64,000 nucleotides of DNA, taken from positions 3,968,001-4,032,000 of the forward strand of contig NZ_CP108414.1 of NCBI RefSeq assembly GCF_035978755.1, given 5' to 3'. The notes under the pieces were generated by a model that saw only the letters and a list, made by a program, of their open reading frames with translations, did not search any database and was not told the origin of the DNA. Shown here piece by piece: positions 49,411-57,833 of this stretch (position 1 is its first letter; every line of letters starts with the position of its first letter). A program made the translations under genes and the position numbers. Origin of the DNA: Streptomyces sp. NBC_01298 (GTDB taxonomy: Bacteria; Actinomycetota; Actinomycetes; Streptomycetales; Streptomycetaceae).

Positions 49411-51612
49411 TCAGGAGATGCGGATGTTCGACCAGTTCGTGGCCTTGCCGACCTGCGTCCGGTTGCCGAAGCCGCCCTTGCCGTTGCCCCGGTTCAGCCA
49501 GGCGCGGCCTTCCTTGTCGAGCGAGATCAGGTCGGCCCGGCCGTCCCCGGACAGGTCGAGCCCGCCGACCACGTCCTTGTAGGTGGTGCCCCAGTCCTTG
49601 AAGACCAGGGACCGGGCCTTGAAGGTGCCGGTGCCGGTCCCGCCGAACCGCCACAGCTCGTTCGACGCGTCGAGGGCCAGCAGGTCGTTCTCGCCGTCGC
49701 CGTCGATGTCCCCGGCGGCGATCAGCTTCTCGTACGCACCGAAGCCGGACCCGCCGAGCGTGCGGGCCTTGAAGCCGACCGCACCGGTGTTCGCGTACAC
49801 GTAGAGCTTCCCGGTCGAGGTTGACCGGGCCACCAGGTCGGCCCGGCCGTCGCCGGTCACGTCGCCGGGCGAGAGGACCTGGTCGTACGCGCTCCAGTCC
49901 GAGGAGACCCTGACGTAGGCCGACTGCAGGTCGGGCAGCCCGCCGCAGGCCGTCAGGTAGACGCGGGCCTCGCCCTTCGGGAAGCGGGCGAACACGTCGT
50001 TGCAGCCATCGCCGTCGAGGTCGCCGAAGGGCAGCACCTGCGTGTCCACCGACGGCCAGGTGATCGCGCGCTTCCCTGCGGTCAGCTTCGTCGCGTCGCC
50101 CGCGTACACCTTGAGCCCGGTGCCGTCCCGGCCGAACAGGTCGGCCTTGCCGTCGTCCGTGTGGTCACGCCACTTGGGCAGCGCGCGGCTGGTGGTGGTG
50201 GCCTGGTAGACGCCGGTCAGGACGACGCTGTTCGTCTCGGACCACTTGTACTCGTCCCACAGGACGACGGGCCGGCCGAGCGCGTCGGCGGTGATCCGGG
50301 GCGCCCCGGCCCAGCTGGTGCCCGTCGAACTCAGCCGCCGCGGGGCGGACCAGGTACCGCCCTTGAAGACGGAGGCCATCACGTACTGCGCTTGCGCATA
50401 CCCCTCCCGCCAGGTCAGCGTGACGGTGCCGCCCGACGTGGCGGCCGCGGAGACCGCGCTGACCGCCTTGTGCGTGGAGAAGGGCTGCGTGTACGGCAGC
50501 CAGTCCCCGGTGGACGCCGAGCGCACCGCGTACGAGAGCTTCCCCTGGGTGAAGGGGTCGATGGCGACGAAGAGGTCGCCGCCCGGCAGGTAGACGGGGT
50601 CCCCCGCCATCTCGTACGTGTTGCCGCTGGGGAGCGCGGCATGCGGGGTGCTCCACTCCCCGACGGCCGGGGACCAGCGCGTGTTCATGAGGGGCCCGAC
50701 GCCGCCGTAGAACACGTCGAAGCCGCCCTGCGGATGGGCGACCACCTTCGGCAGCGCGTTGACCACGCCCGGGACCGGGAAGTTCTGGACCGCGGTCCAC
50801 CCGGCCGCGCCCGGGGCCTTCTGCAGGGCGACGACGGCCTTGCTCGCCTTCCACTGCCACACCAGCAGGGCGGTGCCGTTGCCGGCGACCGCCAGGTCCA
50901 TGGAGACGATGTCCCGGCTGCCGGACGGCGGCTGCTCGTTGAGGGCGGCCGGAGCCGTCCAGGCGGCCTTCGGGCCGGCCTTCTCGGCGGCCTTCACGAC
51001 GCCGGAGACCGACCACACCGCGACCAGCCGGCCGTCGGGGGCCGCCGCCAGGTGCTGGTAGCCCTTCTCGGGGACCGCGGCGACGTACTCGGGCTCGGAG
51101 AAGGCGGTCGCGCCGGGCGCGAGGGTGGCCACCTTCAGCCAGTAGTTGTTCTGGTCGTCGGCCCGCTTGGCCCGCCAGACCAGGCACACCGAGCCGTCGC
51201 CGAGCGCGACCAGCTCGGTGTTGTACCCGCCGGCGTCCGGCCAGGACTTCGGGGCGAGCCAGGTGGTGCTGCCGGCGGGCCGGATCCGGGTGGAACGGCT
51301 GAGCCCGTCGCCGGTGAGGGAGACGAGGGTGCCGTTCCCCGCCGACACCAGGGCGTTCAACCCGCCCGAGGAGGAGGCGGGGTCGGGGTTCGGAGCGTGC
51401 AGGACGCTGGTGCCCCACGGGCCCGGCGCACGCGTCGCGGCGGCCGCCGGAGCCGCGTCGGTCGCCGGAGCGGTGCCGGTCGCCGTAGCGGTGGCGTTGC
51501 CGGTGCCGGTCGCCGTAGCGGTGCCGGCGGCGGCAGAAGCCGCGGCCGCCAGGACGAGGACGGGAGTGAGCGCGATGCCCAGCAACGCGCGGGAATACGA
51601 GGTCGAAGTCAT
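49411..51612 (-). CDS. large secreted FG-GAP/VCBS repeat protein
   Basis: The 733-residue exported protein has a signal peptide (YSRALLGIALTPVLVLAAAA) and an Ala/Thr/Gly low-complexity start (ATATGTGNATATATGTAPAT). A long beta-propeller-like region with W-S-A-P-type blades follows. The last third has five FG-GAP repeats with calcium-binding D-x-D/N-x-D-G-x-x-D cores (GDLDGDGCNDVFARF; GDVTGDGRADLVARS; GDIDGDGENDLLALD; LDLSGDGRADLISLD). The ATG at 51612 has GGGGGGG upstream. A role in adhesion or extracellular binding is likely; no enzyme motif is seen. Confidence 0.85.
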   Translation of the reverse strand: MTSTSYSRALLGIALTPVLVLAAAASAAAGTATATGTGNATATATGTAPATDAAPAAAATRAPGPWGTSVLHAPNPDPASSSGGLNALVSAGNGTLVSLTGDGLSRSTRIRPAGSTTWLAPKSWPDAGGYNTELVALGDGSVCLVWRAKRADDQNNYWLKVATLAPGATAFSEPEYVAAVPEKGYQHLAAAPDGRLVAVWSVSGVVKAAEKAGPKAAWTAPAALNEQPPSGSRDIVSMDLAVAGNGTALLVWQWKASKAVVALQKAPGAAGWTAVQNFPVPGVVNALPKVVAHPQGGFDVFYGGVGPLMNTRWSPAVGEWSTPHAALPSGNTYEMAGDPVYLPGGDLFVAIDPFTQGKLSYAVRSASTGDWLPYTQPFSTHKAVSAVSAAATSGGTVTLTWREGYAQAQYVMASVFKGGTWSAPRRLSSTGTSWAGAPRITADALGRPVVLWDEYKWSETNSVVLTGVYQATTTSRALPKWRDHTDDGKADLFGRDGTGLKVYAGDATKLTAGKRAITWPSVDTQVLPFGDLDGDGCNDVFARFPKGEARVYLTACGGLPDLQSAYVRVSSDWSAYDQVLSPGDVTGDGRADLVARSTSTGKLYVYANTGAVGFKARTLGGSGFGAYEKLIAAGDIDGDGENDLLALDASNELWRFGGTGTGTFKARSLVFKDWGTTYKDVVGGLDLSGDGRADLISLDKEGRAWLNRGNGKGGFGNRTQVGKATNWSNIRIS

Positions 51613-51726
51613 GGAATGCCCCCCCGGGCAAGGCGATCCGGTGGCCCGGATACGCCGGACTGTTCGAACAGATCGTGCGCAGCGTATATCAGCCAAGATC
51701 GTCCCGAGCAGGGGTTTCCCCGCCCG

Positions 51727-52251
51727 CTAGTGCAGCGGCAGCAGCATCGTGATGTCGTCGCGGTCGTCGCCCGGGGCCACCCGGATCGCGCCGGGGACGC
51801 GGCCGACCTCCTTGTAGCCGCAGGCGGCGTAGAAGTGCTCCAGGCCCAGCCCGCCCCGGCAGCCGAGGCGGATCGCCTCGATGCCCTCCATCGTGCGGGC
51901 GGCGTCCGCGACGGCCTCCATCAGCGCGCGCCCGGCGCCGCCGCCCTGGAGGGCGGGATCGACCATGACGGTGTAGGCCCAGACCCAATGCGTCTGGAGC
52001 CGGTGCTGGTTGAGCGCGATGACGGCGGTGGCGCGTACCCGCCCGGCGGCGTCGCGCCCGACGAGCAGCCGGCTGCGGCCCTCGGAGGCCGCGGCGAGGT
52101 GCGCGTCCAGTCCGGGGCGGACGTCCTCGACGGTGACGGGCGGTACGAAGCCCACCGCGCCGTCGGCGTTGGACACGTCGGTCCAGAGCGCGGCGAACTC
52201 CTCGACCAGGGCGGGGTCGACGACCGGATCGAAGATGAAAGTAAGGGCCAT
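51727..52251 (-). CDS. GNAT family N-acetyltransferase
   Basis: The 174-residue acetyltransferase has the CoA-binding core VMVDPALQGGGAGRALMEAV (about 95-114) preceded by the strand THWVWAYT, and the closing GLEHFYAACGYKEVGRVPGA. No ribosome site precedes the ATG at 52251. It is on the same strand as mqnE but separated by a terminator, so it is its own unit. Confidence 0.85.
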   Translation of the reverse strand: MALTFIFDPVVDPALVEEFAALWTDVSNADGAVGFVPPVTVEDVRPGLDAHLAAASEGRSRLLVGRDAAGRVRATAVIALNQHRLQTHWVWAYTVMVDPALQGGGAGRALMEAVADAARTMEGIEAIRLGCRGGLGLEHFYAACGYKEVGRVPGAIRVAPGDDRDDITMLLPLH

Positions 52252-52289
52252 GCGGCTAGTTTAGCCATTACTCAATCTGGCGCGCAAAA

Positions 52290-52322
52290 GGCCCCGGCAC
52301 CCCGCCAGGGGAACCGGGGCCC
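52290..52322 (-). terminator. intrinsic terminator of the mqnE transcript
   Basis: The stem GGCCCCGG/CCGGGGCC has an inner CCCC/GGGG pairing. On the minus strand a TTTT tract (AAAA at 52286-52289 on plus) follows directly. This is one of the few textbook terminators in the window. Confidence 0.8.
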
Positions 52323-52328
52323 ACAGAG

Positions 52329-52398
52329 CACCAGATGTCAGACGTCAGGCCTCAGACGTCAGGCCTCAGGCGTCAGGCCCGCGGGCCTCAGACGTCAG
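52329..52398. repeat. short tandem repeats beside mqnE
   Basis: About five degenerate 14-base units built from CAGACGTCAGGCCT lie between the terminator and the end of mqnE, with the last units just reaching the mqnE stop codon. Confidence 0.7.
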
Positions 52399-53558
52399 AG
52401 CCGCATCGCCTGCGGCGTCTCGCGGAGTTCCGCGTCCGGGCCGGGGTACTCGCGGATGATCTCGTAGCGCGTGTTGCGCTCGACCGGGCGGAAGCCCGCC
52501 TCGCGGATCAGTTCCAGCAGGTCCTCGCGGCCCAGCTTGTTCGGGGTGCCGTAGTTGTCCGCGTCGTGCGTGATCTTGTACTCGACGACCGAGCCGTCCA
52601 TGTCGTCCGCGCCGTGCTGGAGGGCGAGCTGCGCCGTCTGCACGCCGTGCATGACCCAGAAGACCTTCACGTGCGGGACGTTGTCGAAGAGCAGGCGGGA
52701 GACCGCGAAGGTCTTCAGCGCCTCGGCGCCCGTCGCCATCGTCGTACGCGCCTGGAGCTTGTTGCGTACCTTGCCGTCCTTCATGTCCACGAAGTCGTGC
52801 TGGTAGCGCAGCGGGATGAAGACCTGGAAACCGCCGGTCTCGTCCTGCAGTTCGCGCAGCCGCAGCACGTGGTCCACGCGGTGGCGCGGCTCCTCGATGT
52901 GCCCGTAGAGCATCGTCGCCGGGGTCTTGAGGCCCTTGGAGTGCGCCAGGCGGTGGATGCGCGACCAGTCTTCCCAGTGGGTGTTGTGGTCGACGATGTG
53001 CTGGCGGACCTCCCAGTCGAAGATCTCGGCACCGCCGCCGGTGAGCGACTCCAGACCGGCCTCGATCAGCTCGTCCAGGATGTCGGAGGCCGACATGCCG
53101 GAGATCGTCTCGAAGTGGTGGATCTCGGTCGCCGTGAACGCCTTCAGCGAGACGTTCGGCAGCGCCTCCTTCAGCGCGGAGAGCGAGCGCGGGTAGTACC
53201 GCCAGGGCAGGCTGGGGTGCAGGCCGTTGACGATGTGCAGCTCGGTGAGGTTCTCGCCCTCCATGGTCTTGGCCAGGCGGACGGCTTCCTCGATGCGCAT
53301 CGTGTACGCGTCCTTCTCGCCCGGCTTGCGCTGGAACGAGCAGTACGCGCACGAGGCCGTGCACACGTTCGTCATGTTGAGGTGACGGTTGACGTTGAAG
53401 TGGACGACGTCGCCGTTCTTGCGCATGCGCACCTCGTGGGCGAGGCCGCCGAGCCAGGCCAGGTCGTCCGACTCGTAGAGGGCGATGCCGTCCTCACGGG
53501 TCAGCCGCTCGCCGGAGCGAACCTTGTCCTCCAGCTCACGCTTGAACCCAGCGTCCAT
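52395..53558 (-). CDS. mqnE: aminofutalosine synthase (radical SAM)
   Basis: This adds the adenosyl radical to 3-(1-carboxyvinyl)benzoate to make aminodeoxyfutalosine, the second step of the futalosine menaquinone route. The 387-residue protein has the cluster motif C66-x3-C70-x2-C73 (NVCTASCAYCSF), the family blocks HIVNGLHPSLPWRYYPRSL and TGGGAEIFDWEVR, and IPLRYQHDF. The ATG at 53558 has GGAGAGG seven bases upstream. It lies next to an Lrp regulator and the mqnM/P/L-like genes. Confidence 0.95.
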   Translation of the reverse strand: MDAGFKRELEDKVRSGERLTREDGIALYESDDLAWLGGLAHEVRMRKNGDVVHFNVNRHLNMTNVCTASCAYCSFQRKPGEKDAYTMRIEEAVRLAKTMEGENLTELHIVNGLHPSLPWRYYPRSLSALKEALPNVSLKAFTATEIHHFETISGMSASDILDELIEAGLESLTGGGAEIFDWEVRQHIVDHNTHWEDWSRIHRLAHSKGLKTPATMLYGHIEEPRHRVDHVLRLRELQDETGGFQVFIPLRYQHDFVDMKDGKVRNKLQARTTMATGAEALKTFAVSRLLFDNVPHVKVFWVMHGVQTAQLALQHGADDMDGSVVEYKITHDADNYGTPNKLGREDLLELIREAGFRPVERNTRYEIIREYPGPDAELRETPQAMRL

Positions 53559-53661
53559 GCCGGTCCTCTCCTCTGTCCTCTGTCCCCAGGCCCGCTCTTG
53601 CGCGGTCCGCGGCGCGGTACGTGTGCCCCACAACCGCGCCCCAACCGTACTCTCAGCGACC

Positions 53662-54117
53662 TCAGGCTTCTTCCGGCAGGCCCCCGACCCGGTTCTCCCA
53701 CTTGGTGGAGAGCACGATGGTCGTGCGCGTGCGCGAGACGCCCTTGGTGCTGGAGAGCTTGCGGATGATCCGCTCCAGCCCGTCCACGTCGCCGGCCCGG
53801 ACCTTGAGCATGTACGAGTCGTCGCCGGCGATGAACCAGCAGTCCTCGATCTCGGAGAGGTCGCGCAGCCGGCGGGCCACGTCCTCGTGGTCCGCCGCGT
53901 CGGAGAGCGAGATTCCGATCAGTGCCGTGACGCCGAGGCCGAGCGAGGCCGCGTCCACGGTCGCGCGGTACCCGGTGATGACTCCGGCCGTCTCCAGCCG
54001 GTTGATCCGGTCGGTGACGCTGGGGCCGGAGAGGCCCACGAGCCGGCCCAGCTCGGCGTACGAGGCGCGTCCGTTCTCACGAAGTGCCTGGATGAGCTGC
54101 TTGTCCACCGCGTCCAT
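53662..54117 (-). CDS. Lrp/AsnC family transcriptional regulator
   Basis: The 151-residue regulator has an N-terminal helix-turn-helix (ASYAELGRLVGLSGPSVTDR, about 17-36) and a C-terminal RAM domain (GLGVTALIGISLSDAADHED, then SEIEDCWFIAGDDSYMLKVR). Lrp proteins respond to amino acids or related small ligands. ATG 54117 was chosen; ATG 54135 is possible. Two perfect palindromes upstream (54178-54195 and 54207-54224) may be its autoregulatory sites and may also control the divergent 44-residue gene. Confidence 0.9.
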   Translation of the reverse strand: MDAVDKQLIQALRENGRASYAELGRLVGLSGPSVTDRINRLETAGVITGYRATVDAASLGLGVTALIGISLSDAADHEDVARRLRDLSEIEDCWFIAGDDSYMLKVRAGDVDGLERIIRKLSSTKGVSRTRTTIVLSTKWENRVGGLPEEA

Positions 54118-54177
54118 GTACCTGGAACCTTCCATTATTCGGCATTCCCTCAAGTTTACGTATAGAATCAAAGGCAC

Positions 54178-54224
54178 ACAGGGTCGACACCCTGTGAATC
54201 TTTCAACAGATCAAAGACGATCTG
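54178..54224. promoter_or_regulatory. palindromes in the Lrp/small-protein divergent promoter
   Basis: ACAGGGTCGACACCCTGT (54178-54195) is a perfect 18-base palindrome. CAGATCAAAGACGATCTG (54207-54224) has perfect six-base arms. They sit between the divergent starts, the standard place for Lrp autoregulation. Confidence 0.55.
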
Positions 54225-54247
54225 ACAATTTTCAGGAGTGGTTCACC

Positions 54248-54382
54248 GTGTACACGATCGAGATGGCCTACGCGCACATGCGACAGCTCCAGGAGCTGGC
54301 CAACCGATCCCGCACCGACCAGCCCGTCGCCGCACACCGTGTCGACAAGATGCGCAAGCCGGGGCGCGCCAAGAAGCGCTAA
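54248..54382 (+). CDS. 44-residue basic protein of unknown function
   Basis: The ORF starts GTG 54248 with AGGAG nine bases upstream and encodes an amphipathic helix MYTIEMAYAHMRQLQELANR followed by a basic tail DKMRKPGRAKKR. Codon third positions are mostly G or C as in real genes. It is divergent from the Lrp gene and overlaps the ubiX stop codon by four bases. The basic tail suggests nucleic-acid or membrane contact. I recognise no family; it seems to be a genuine small gene. Confidence 0.7.
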   Translation: MYTIEMAYAHMRQLQELANRSRTDQPVAAHRVDKMRKPGRAKKR

Positions 54383-55068
54383 GCGCCACCGCTCGCCCCC
54401 CGGGGAGGACGGGAGCCTCCGAGCTCCCCTTCCCACCGGCGGTACAGCCCGTGCGGCACCCCTGCCGCGTCGAGCACCCGCCCCGCGACGAAGTCCACCA
54501 GATCCTGGATGTGCGTCGCACCCGCGTAGAACGCCGGAGAGGCGGGCAGCACCACTGCGCCCGCCTCGTCCAGGCTCACCAGATGCTTCAGCGTCTGCCC
54601 GCTCAGCGGGGTCTCCCGCACCGTCACCACCAGCCGGCGCCGCTCCTTGAGCGTCACGCTCGCGACCCGCTGGAGCAGGTCCTTCGACAGCCCGAGCGCC
54701 ACCCCGGCCACGCAGGCCGTGGACGCGGGCACGATCAGCATCCCCTTCACCGGGTACGAGCCGCTGCTCGGTCCGGCCGCCAGGTCCCCCGCCGCCCAGT
54801 GGCGCACGCCGTCCAGGTCCGGGCGCGCGAAGGTGCCGGGCTTGCCGTCGGCGCCCCGCTCCAGCCACTCCCCCAGGTCGTCCTGCCAGTGCGCGTCGCG
54901 GAAGGCGATCCCGGTCTCGTCCAGCAGGGTCAGGCGCGAGGCCCGGCTCACCACCAGGTCCACGCTCTCGCCCGCCGCCAGCAGCCCGCGGATCACGGCG
55001 GCCGCGTACGGCGTCCCGGACGCCCCGGAAACCCCGACCACCCACGGGGTGCGCTTGCCCTCAGTCAT
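54379..55068 (-). CDS. ubiX: UbiX-like flavin prenyltransferase (mqnM-type)
   Basis: This makes prenylated FMN, the cofactor for UbiD-type decarboxylases. The 229-residue protein shows VVGVSGASGTPYAAAVIRGL (about 9-28), VVSRASRLTL, a KGMLIVPASTACVAGVALGL block, LKERRRLVVTVRETPLSGQT and the aromatic end. Its partner ubiD lies at 57830-59287, and ubiA lies between them. The ATG at 55068 has GGAGG immediately upstream. Confidence 0.93.
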   Translation of the reverse strand: MTEGKRTPWVVGVSGASGTPYAAAVIRGLLAAGESVDLVVSRASRLTLLDETGIAFRDAHWQDDLGEWLERGADGKPGTFARPDLDGVRHWAAGDLAAGPSSGSYPVKGMLIVPASTACVAGVALGLSKDLLQRVASVTLKERRRLVVTVRETPLSGQTLKHLVSLDEAGAVVLPASPAFYAGATHIQDLVDFVAGRVLDAAGVPHGLYRRWEGELGGSRPPRGASGGA

Positions 55069-55153
55069 ACCTCCGAGACTATCCGGCCACCGCCGGGGGG
55101 CACTGGCTAAGGTGGCCGCACGTTCAAGGGGTGGACACGGCGGAGGGATCGTC

Positions 55154-55783
55154 ATGAGCGGAAGCAGCACACACCCGGGCGGTACGGGTCGTACGGGCTC
55201 CTTCGCCTGGAGCCGGACCGGCCGGACCGGCCGGGCCGTGGCCGCCGCGAAGCTGATGCTGGGCTGGGTGGCGCTGCTCTGGCTGATCGAGGCCGTCGAC
55301 TACGCCACCGGCCACGCCCTCGACTCCTACGGGATCACCGCGCGGGAGGCCGACGGCCTGAGCGGGATCCCCCTGGCGCCCTTCCTGCACTTCGGCTTCG
55401 ACCACGTGGCCTCCAACAGCGTCCCGCTGCTGGTCCTCGGCTTCGTCACCGCGCTGAGCGGCATAGGCCGCTTCCTGGCCGTCTGCGCGGCCATCGTCCT
55501 GGCCGACGGGTTCGCGGTCTGGCTGATCTCCCCGCCCCACAGCATCACGGCGGGCGCCTCGGGCCTGATTTTCGGCCTCTTCGGCTACCTGCTGGTCCGC
55601 GGCTTCGTGGAGCGCAGCCCCCTCGGCGTGGCGGTCGCCGTGGTCATCGCCGCCGTCTGGGGCACGACCTTCCTGGCCGGAGCCCTCCCGACGGACTCGA
55701 TGGTCAGCTGGCAGGCCCACCTCTTCGGCCTCCTGGCCGGCGCCGCGGTGGCGCGGCCGCGCCCGGAGGTGGCGGCGGTCTAG
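55154..55783 (+). CDS. rhomboid family intramembrane serine protease
   Basis: The 209-residue membrane protein has six hydrophobic helices, the catalytic Ser in TAGASGLIFGLFGYLL, the catalytic His in SWQAHLFGLLAGA, and FLHFGFDHVASNSVPLLVLG for the conserved H/N region. It cleaves membrane-anchored substrates within the bilayer. The ATG at 55154 has GGAGGG upstream. Its stop interlocks with the convergent Uma2 gene on one CTAG. It sits inside the menaquinone cluster but has no obvious functional link. Confidence 0.9.
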   Translation: MSGSSTHPGGTGRTGSFAWSRTGRTGRAVAAAKLMLGWVALLWLIEAVDYATGHALDSYGITAREADGLSGIPLAPFLHFGFDHVASNSVPLLVLGFVTALSGIGRFLAVCAAIVLADGFAVWLISPPHSITAGASGLIFGLFGYLLVRGFVERSPLGVAVAVVIAAVWGTTFLAGALPTDSMVSWQAHLFGLLAGAAVARPRPEVAAV

Positions 55784-56346
55784 GCTCCCGCTCCCGGGTC
55801 CACCGGAAAGTCCGAGGTGTCCACGAGCAGCTTGCCGATCCCGGTCTGCACGACGACGGTCTCCCCGTACGGGATGACGTCCCGGCCCCGGTAGCCGTCG
55901 GAGCCCGGGTTCCACAGAGTCGTGCACTGCGCCCGGTACGGGTCGAAGATCAGGTAGTGCGGGATCCCGCGCCGGGCATAGGCCCGGTCCTTGACCTCGT
56001 AGTCGTTGCGCACGCTGCTCGGGGAGACGACCTCGATCGCGAGCTCGATCAGCTCCGGCGGGTAGGCACTGAGGTTCTTCCGTACCTCCGCCCGCGGGAT
56101 CACGGCGAGGTCCGGGCAGAGCTCGTTGTCCGGATCGAAGGGAACGGCGACGTCGCTGATGAATCCCCACTCTGCCGAAAGCTGACCTTTGAGGGCCGTA
56201 CGGACCTCCCAGATCGTTTCGTTGTGGTGCGGCTTGACCGGACTCATCATGATGTTGCCCTCAACGATCTCCATCCGGTAACCGGGGAACATGTCCTCGA
56301 ACCGGCTGAGCTGTGAGTGCAGGCGGTCGCTCTCCGAAACGGTCAC
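55780..56346 (-). CDS. Uma2 family (DUF820) restriction-endonuclease-like protein
   Basis: The 188-residue protein has the PD-(D/E)XK core of Uma2 proteins: CPDLAVIPR (Asp), ELAIEVVSPSS (Glu) and DYEVKDRAYARRGIPHYLIF (Lys). The GTG at 56346 has AGGGAGG five bases upstream, stronger than the ATG at 56364. The family is very common in Streptomyces and cyanobacteria and its biological role is unsettled. It lies between rhomboid and ubiA genes and is probably transcribed alone. Confidence 0.88.
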   Translation of the reverse strand: MTVSESDRLHSQLSRFEDMFPGYRMEIVEGNIMMSPVKPHHNETIWEVRTALKGQLSAEWGFISDVAVPFDPDNELCPDLAVIPRAEVRKNLSAYPPELIELAIEVVSPSSVRNDYEVKDRAYARRGIPHYLIFDPYRAQCTTLWNPGSDGYRGRDVIPYGETVVVQTGIGKLLVDTSDFPVDPGAGA

Positions 56347-56442
56347 GTCGGCCTCCCTGTCCATGCACCCGATGGTAGGCCGCACGCTAGCCACACGGGC
56401 AGGCCGCGAACCGCCGGATAGGGCGGGGCACACACGATCGAG

Positions 56443-57369
56443 TTACAAGGACAGCCCCCGCACCACCAGGTCCGCCAGCGCGCACACGAACAGGGCCATG
56501 CCGATGAAGCCGTTCACCGTGAAGAAGGCGCGGTTCAGGCGGGACAGGTCGTGCGGCGTGACGATGGTGTGCTCGTAGACGAAGGCCGCCACGACGATGA
56601 GGAGGCCCAGCCAGAACAGCCAGCCCGCGTCCGTCGCCACCGCGTACCAGGCCAGCAGGCCCGTGGTCACGACGTGCGCGCCGCGCGCGCCCCACAGGGC
56701 GGCCGGGATGCCGAAGCGGGCCGGGACGGACTTGACGCCCTCCGCGCGGTCCGCGGCCACGTCCTGGCAGGCGAAGATCAGGTCGAAGCCGCCGATCCAC
56801 ACGCCCACCGCGAGGCCGAGGATCACCGCGTCCCAGGACCACTCGCCGGTGATCGCGATCCAGGCCCCGACCGGGCCCATCGCCTGGGCGATGCCGAGGA
56901 TCGCGTGCGGGAAGTTCGTGAACCGCTTCCCGTACGGGTACACCACCATCGGTACGACGGCGATCGGCGCCAGCAGCAGGCAGAGCGGGTTCAGCAGCGC
57001 CGCCGAGCCGAGGAAGACGGCCAGGGCGATGCCGGCCCCGGTCCAGGCGGAGCGGACCGAGACGGCGCCCGTCACCAGCTCGCGCCCGGCGGTCCGCGGG
57101 TTCCGCGCGTCGATCTCCCGGTCGATGATCCGGTTGGCGGCCATCGCGAAGGTCCGCAGCCCCACCATGCAGACGGTGACGAGCAGCAGCTTCGTCCAGT
57201 GCATCCGCTCGTCGAGCGTGTACATGGCGGTGAGCGCGGCGATGTAGGCGAAGGGCAGCGCGAAGACCGAGTGCTCGATCATCACGAGCCGCAGGAACGC
57301 CTTGACCTTGCCGACCGGCTGCGGCGCCGGGCCGGACGAGCCGAGCAGTTCGTCGGCGGTCGTCATCAT
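56443..57369 (-). CDS. mqnP: UbiA-like prenyltransferase (mqnP-type)
   Basis: This attaches the polyprenyl tail to the bicyclic precursor in the futalosine pathway. The 308-residue integral membrane protein has the two Asp-rich prenyl diphosphate sites NRIIDREIDARN (about 77-88) and DVAADRAEG (about 200-208) among about eight helices. The ATG at 57369 overlaps the upstream stop (ATGA) and has a GGAGAAG site. It follows ubiD and a small coupled gene in one operon. Confidence 0.92.
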   Translation of the reverse strand: MMTTADELLGSSGPAPQPVGKVKAFLRLVMIEHSVFALPFAYIAALTAMYTLDERMHWTKLLLVTVCMVGLRTFAMAANRIIDREIDARNPRTAGRELVTGAVSVRSAWTGAGIALAVFLGSAALLNPLCLLLAPIAVVPMVVYPYGKRFTNFPHAILGIAQAMGPVGAWIAITGEWSWDAVILGLAVGVWIGGFDLIFACQDVAADRAEGVKSVPARFGIPAALWGARGAHVVTTGLLAWYAVATDAGWLFWLGLLIVVAAFVYEHTIVTPHDLSRLNRAFFTVNGFIGMALFVCALADLVVRGLSL

Positions 57370-57833
57370 GCGAGGCTTCTCCGGAAGTCTTCGAGGTCGG
57401 CCAGCAGGTCGGCCGTGGGGAGCGTGCCGAGCTCCAGGGTCCACGGGCCCGCGTCGTGGCCCTCGGGCGGGGTGACGTGGGCGGTCAGCTGCCAGGTGGT
57501 GGGGGTCGGGCGCGCCTCCAGGCGCAGGAAGTTCCCCGCCTCCGCCGTGAACGGCTCGCCCGCGACCAGGTCGCGCTGGAGCTGCTCCGCGAAGTCGTCC
57601 GCCTCGATGTCCCGCGCGCCGGGCAGCTCGAAGCCGTCGCCCTCGCCGTCCTGGTCGAGCATCAGCGCCCAGACGTTGCCGGGGCCCGCGAACTCCTCGG
57701 GCGAGACGCCCGCCTGCTCGGCGGCGAGCCGGACACCCGGGTCCGCCGGGTCGAGCTCCGGACGGACCAAGGCCACGTAGACCTCGTCGGTACCGATGAA
57801 GAGGGCGGGGCCGCCCATGGCTACAGGGCTCAC
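57366..57833 (-). CDS. hypothetical protein coupled between ubiD and ubiA
   Basis: The 155-residue cytoplasmic protein starts at GTG 57833 inside the ubiD stop (GTGA), and its stop overlaps the ubiA ATG. Acidic sequence (LDQDGEGDGFELPGARDIEA) and a C-terminal helix (ADLLADLEDFRRSL) are visible; there are no catalytic motifs or membrane segments. Tight coupling on both sides suggests a role tied to the decarboxylase or prenyltransferase, perhaps assembly, but the family is not recognised. Confidence 0.8.
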   Translation of the reverse strand: MSPVAMGGPALFIGTDEVYVALVRPELDPADPGVRLAAEQAGVSPEEFAGPGNVWALMLDQDGEGDGFELPGARDIEADDFAEQLQRDLVAGEPFTAEAGNFLRLEARPTPTTWQLTAHVTPPEGHDAGPWTLELGTLPTADLLADLEDFRRSLA

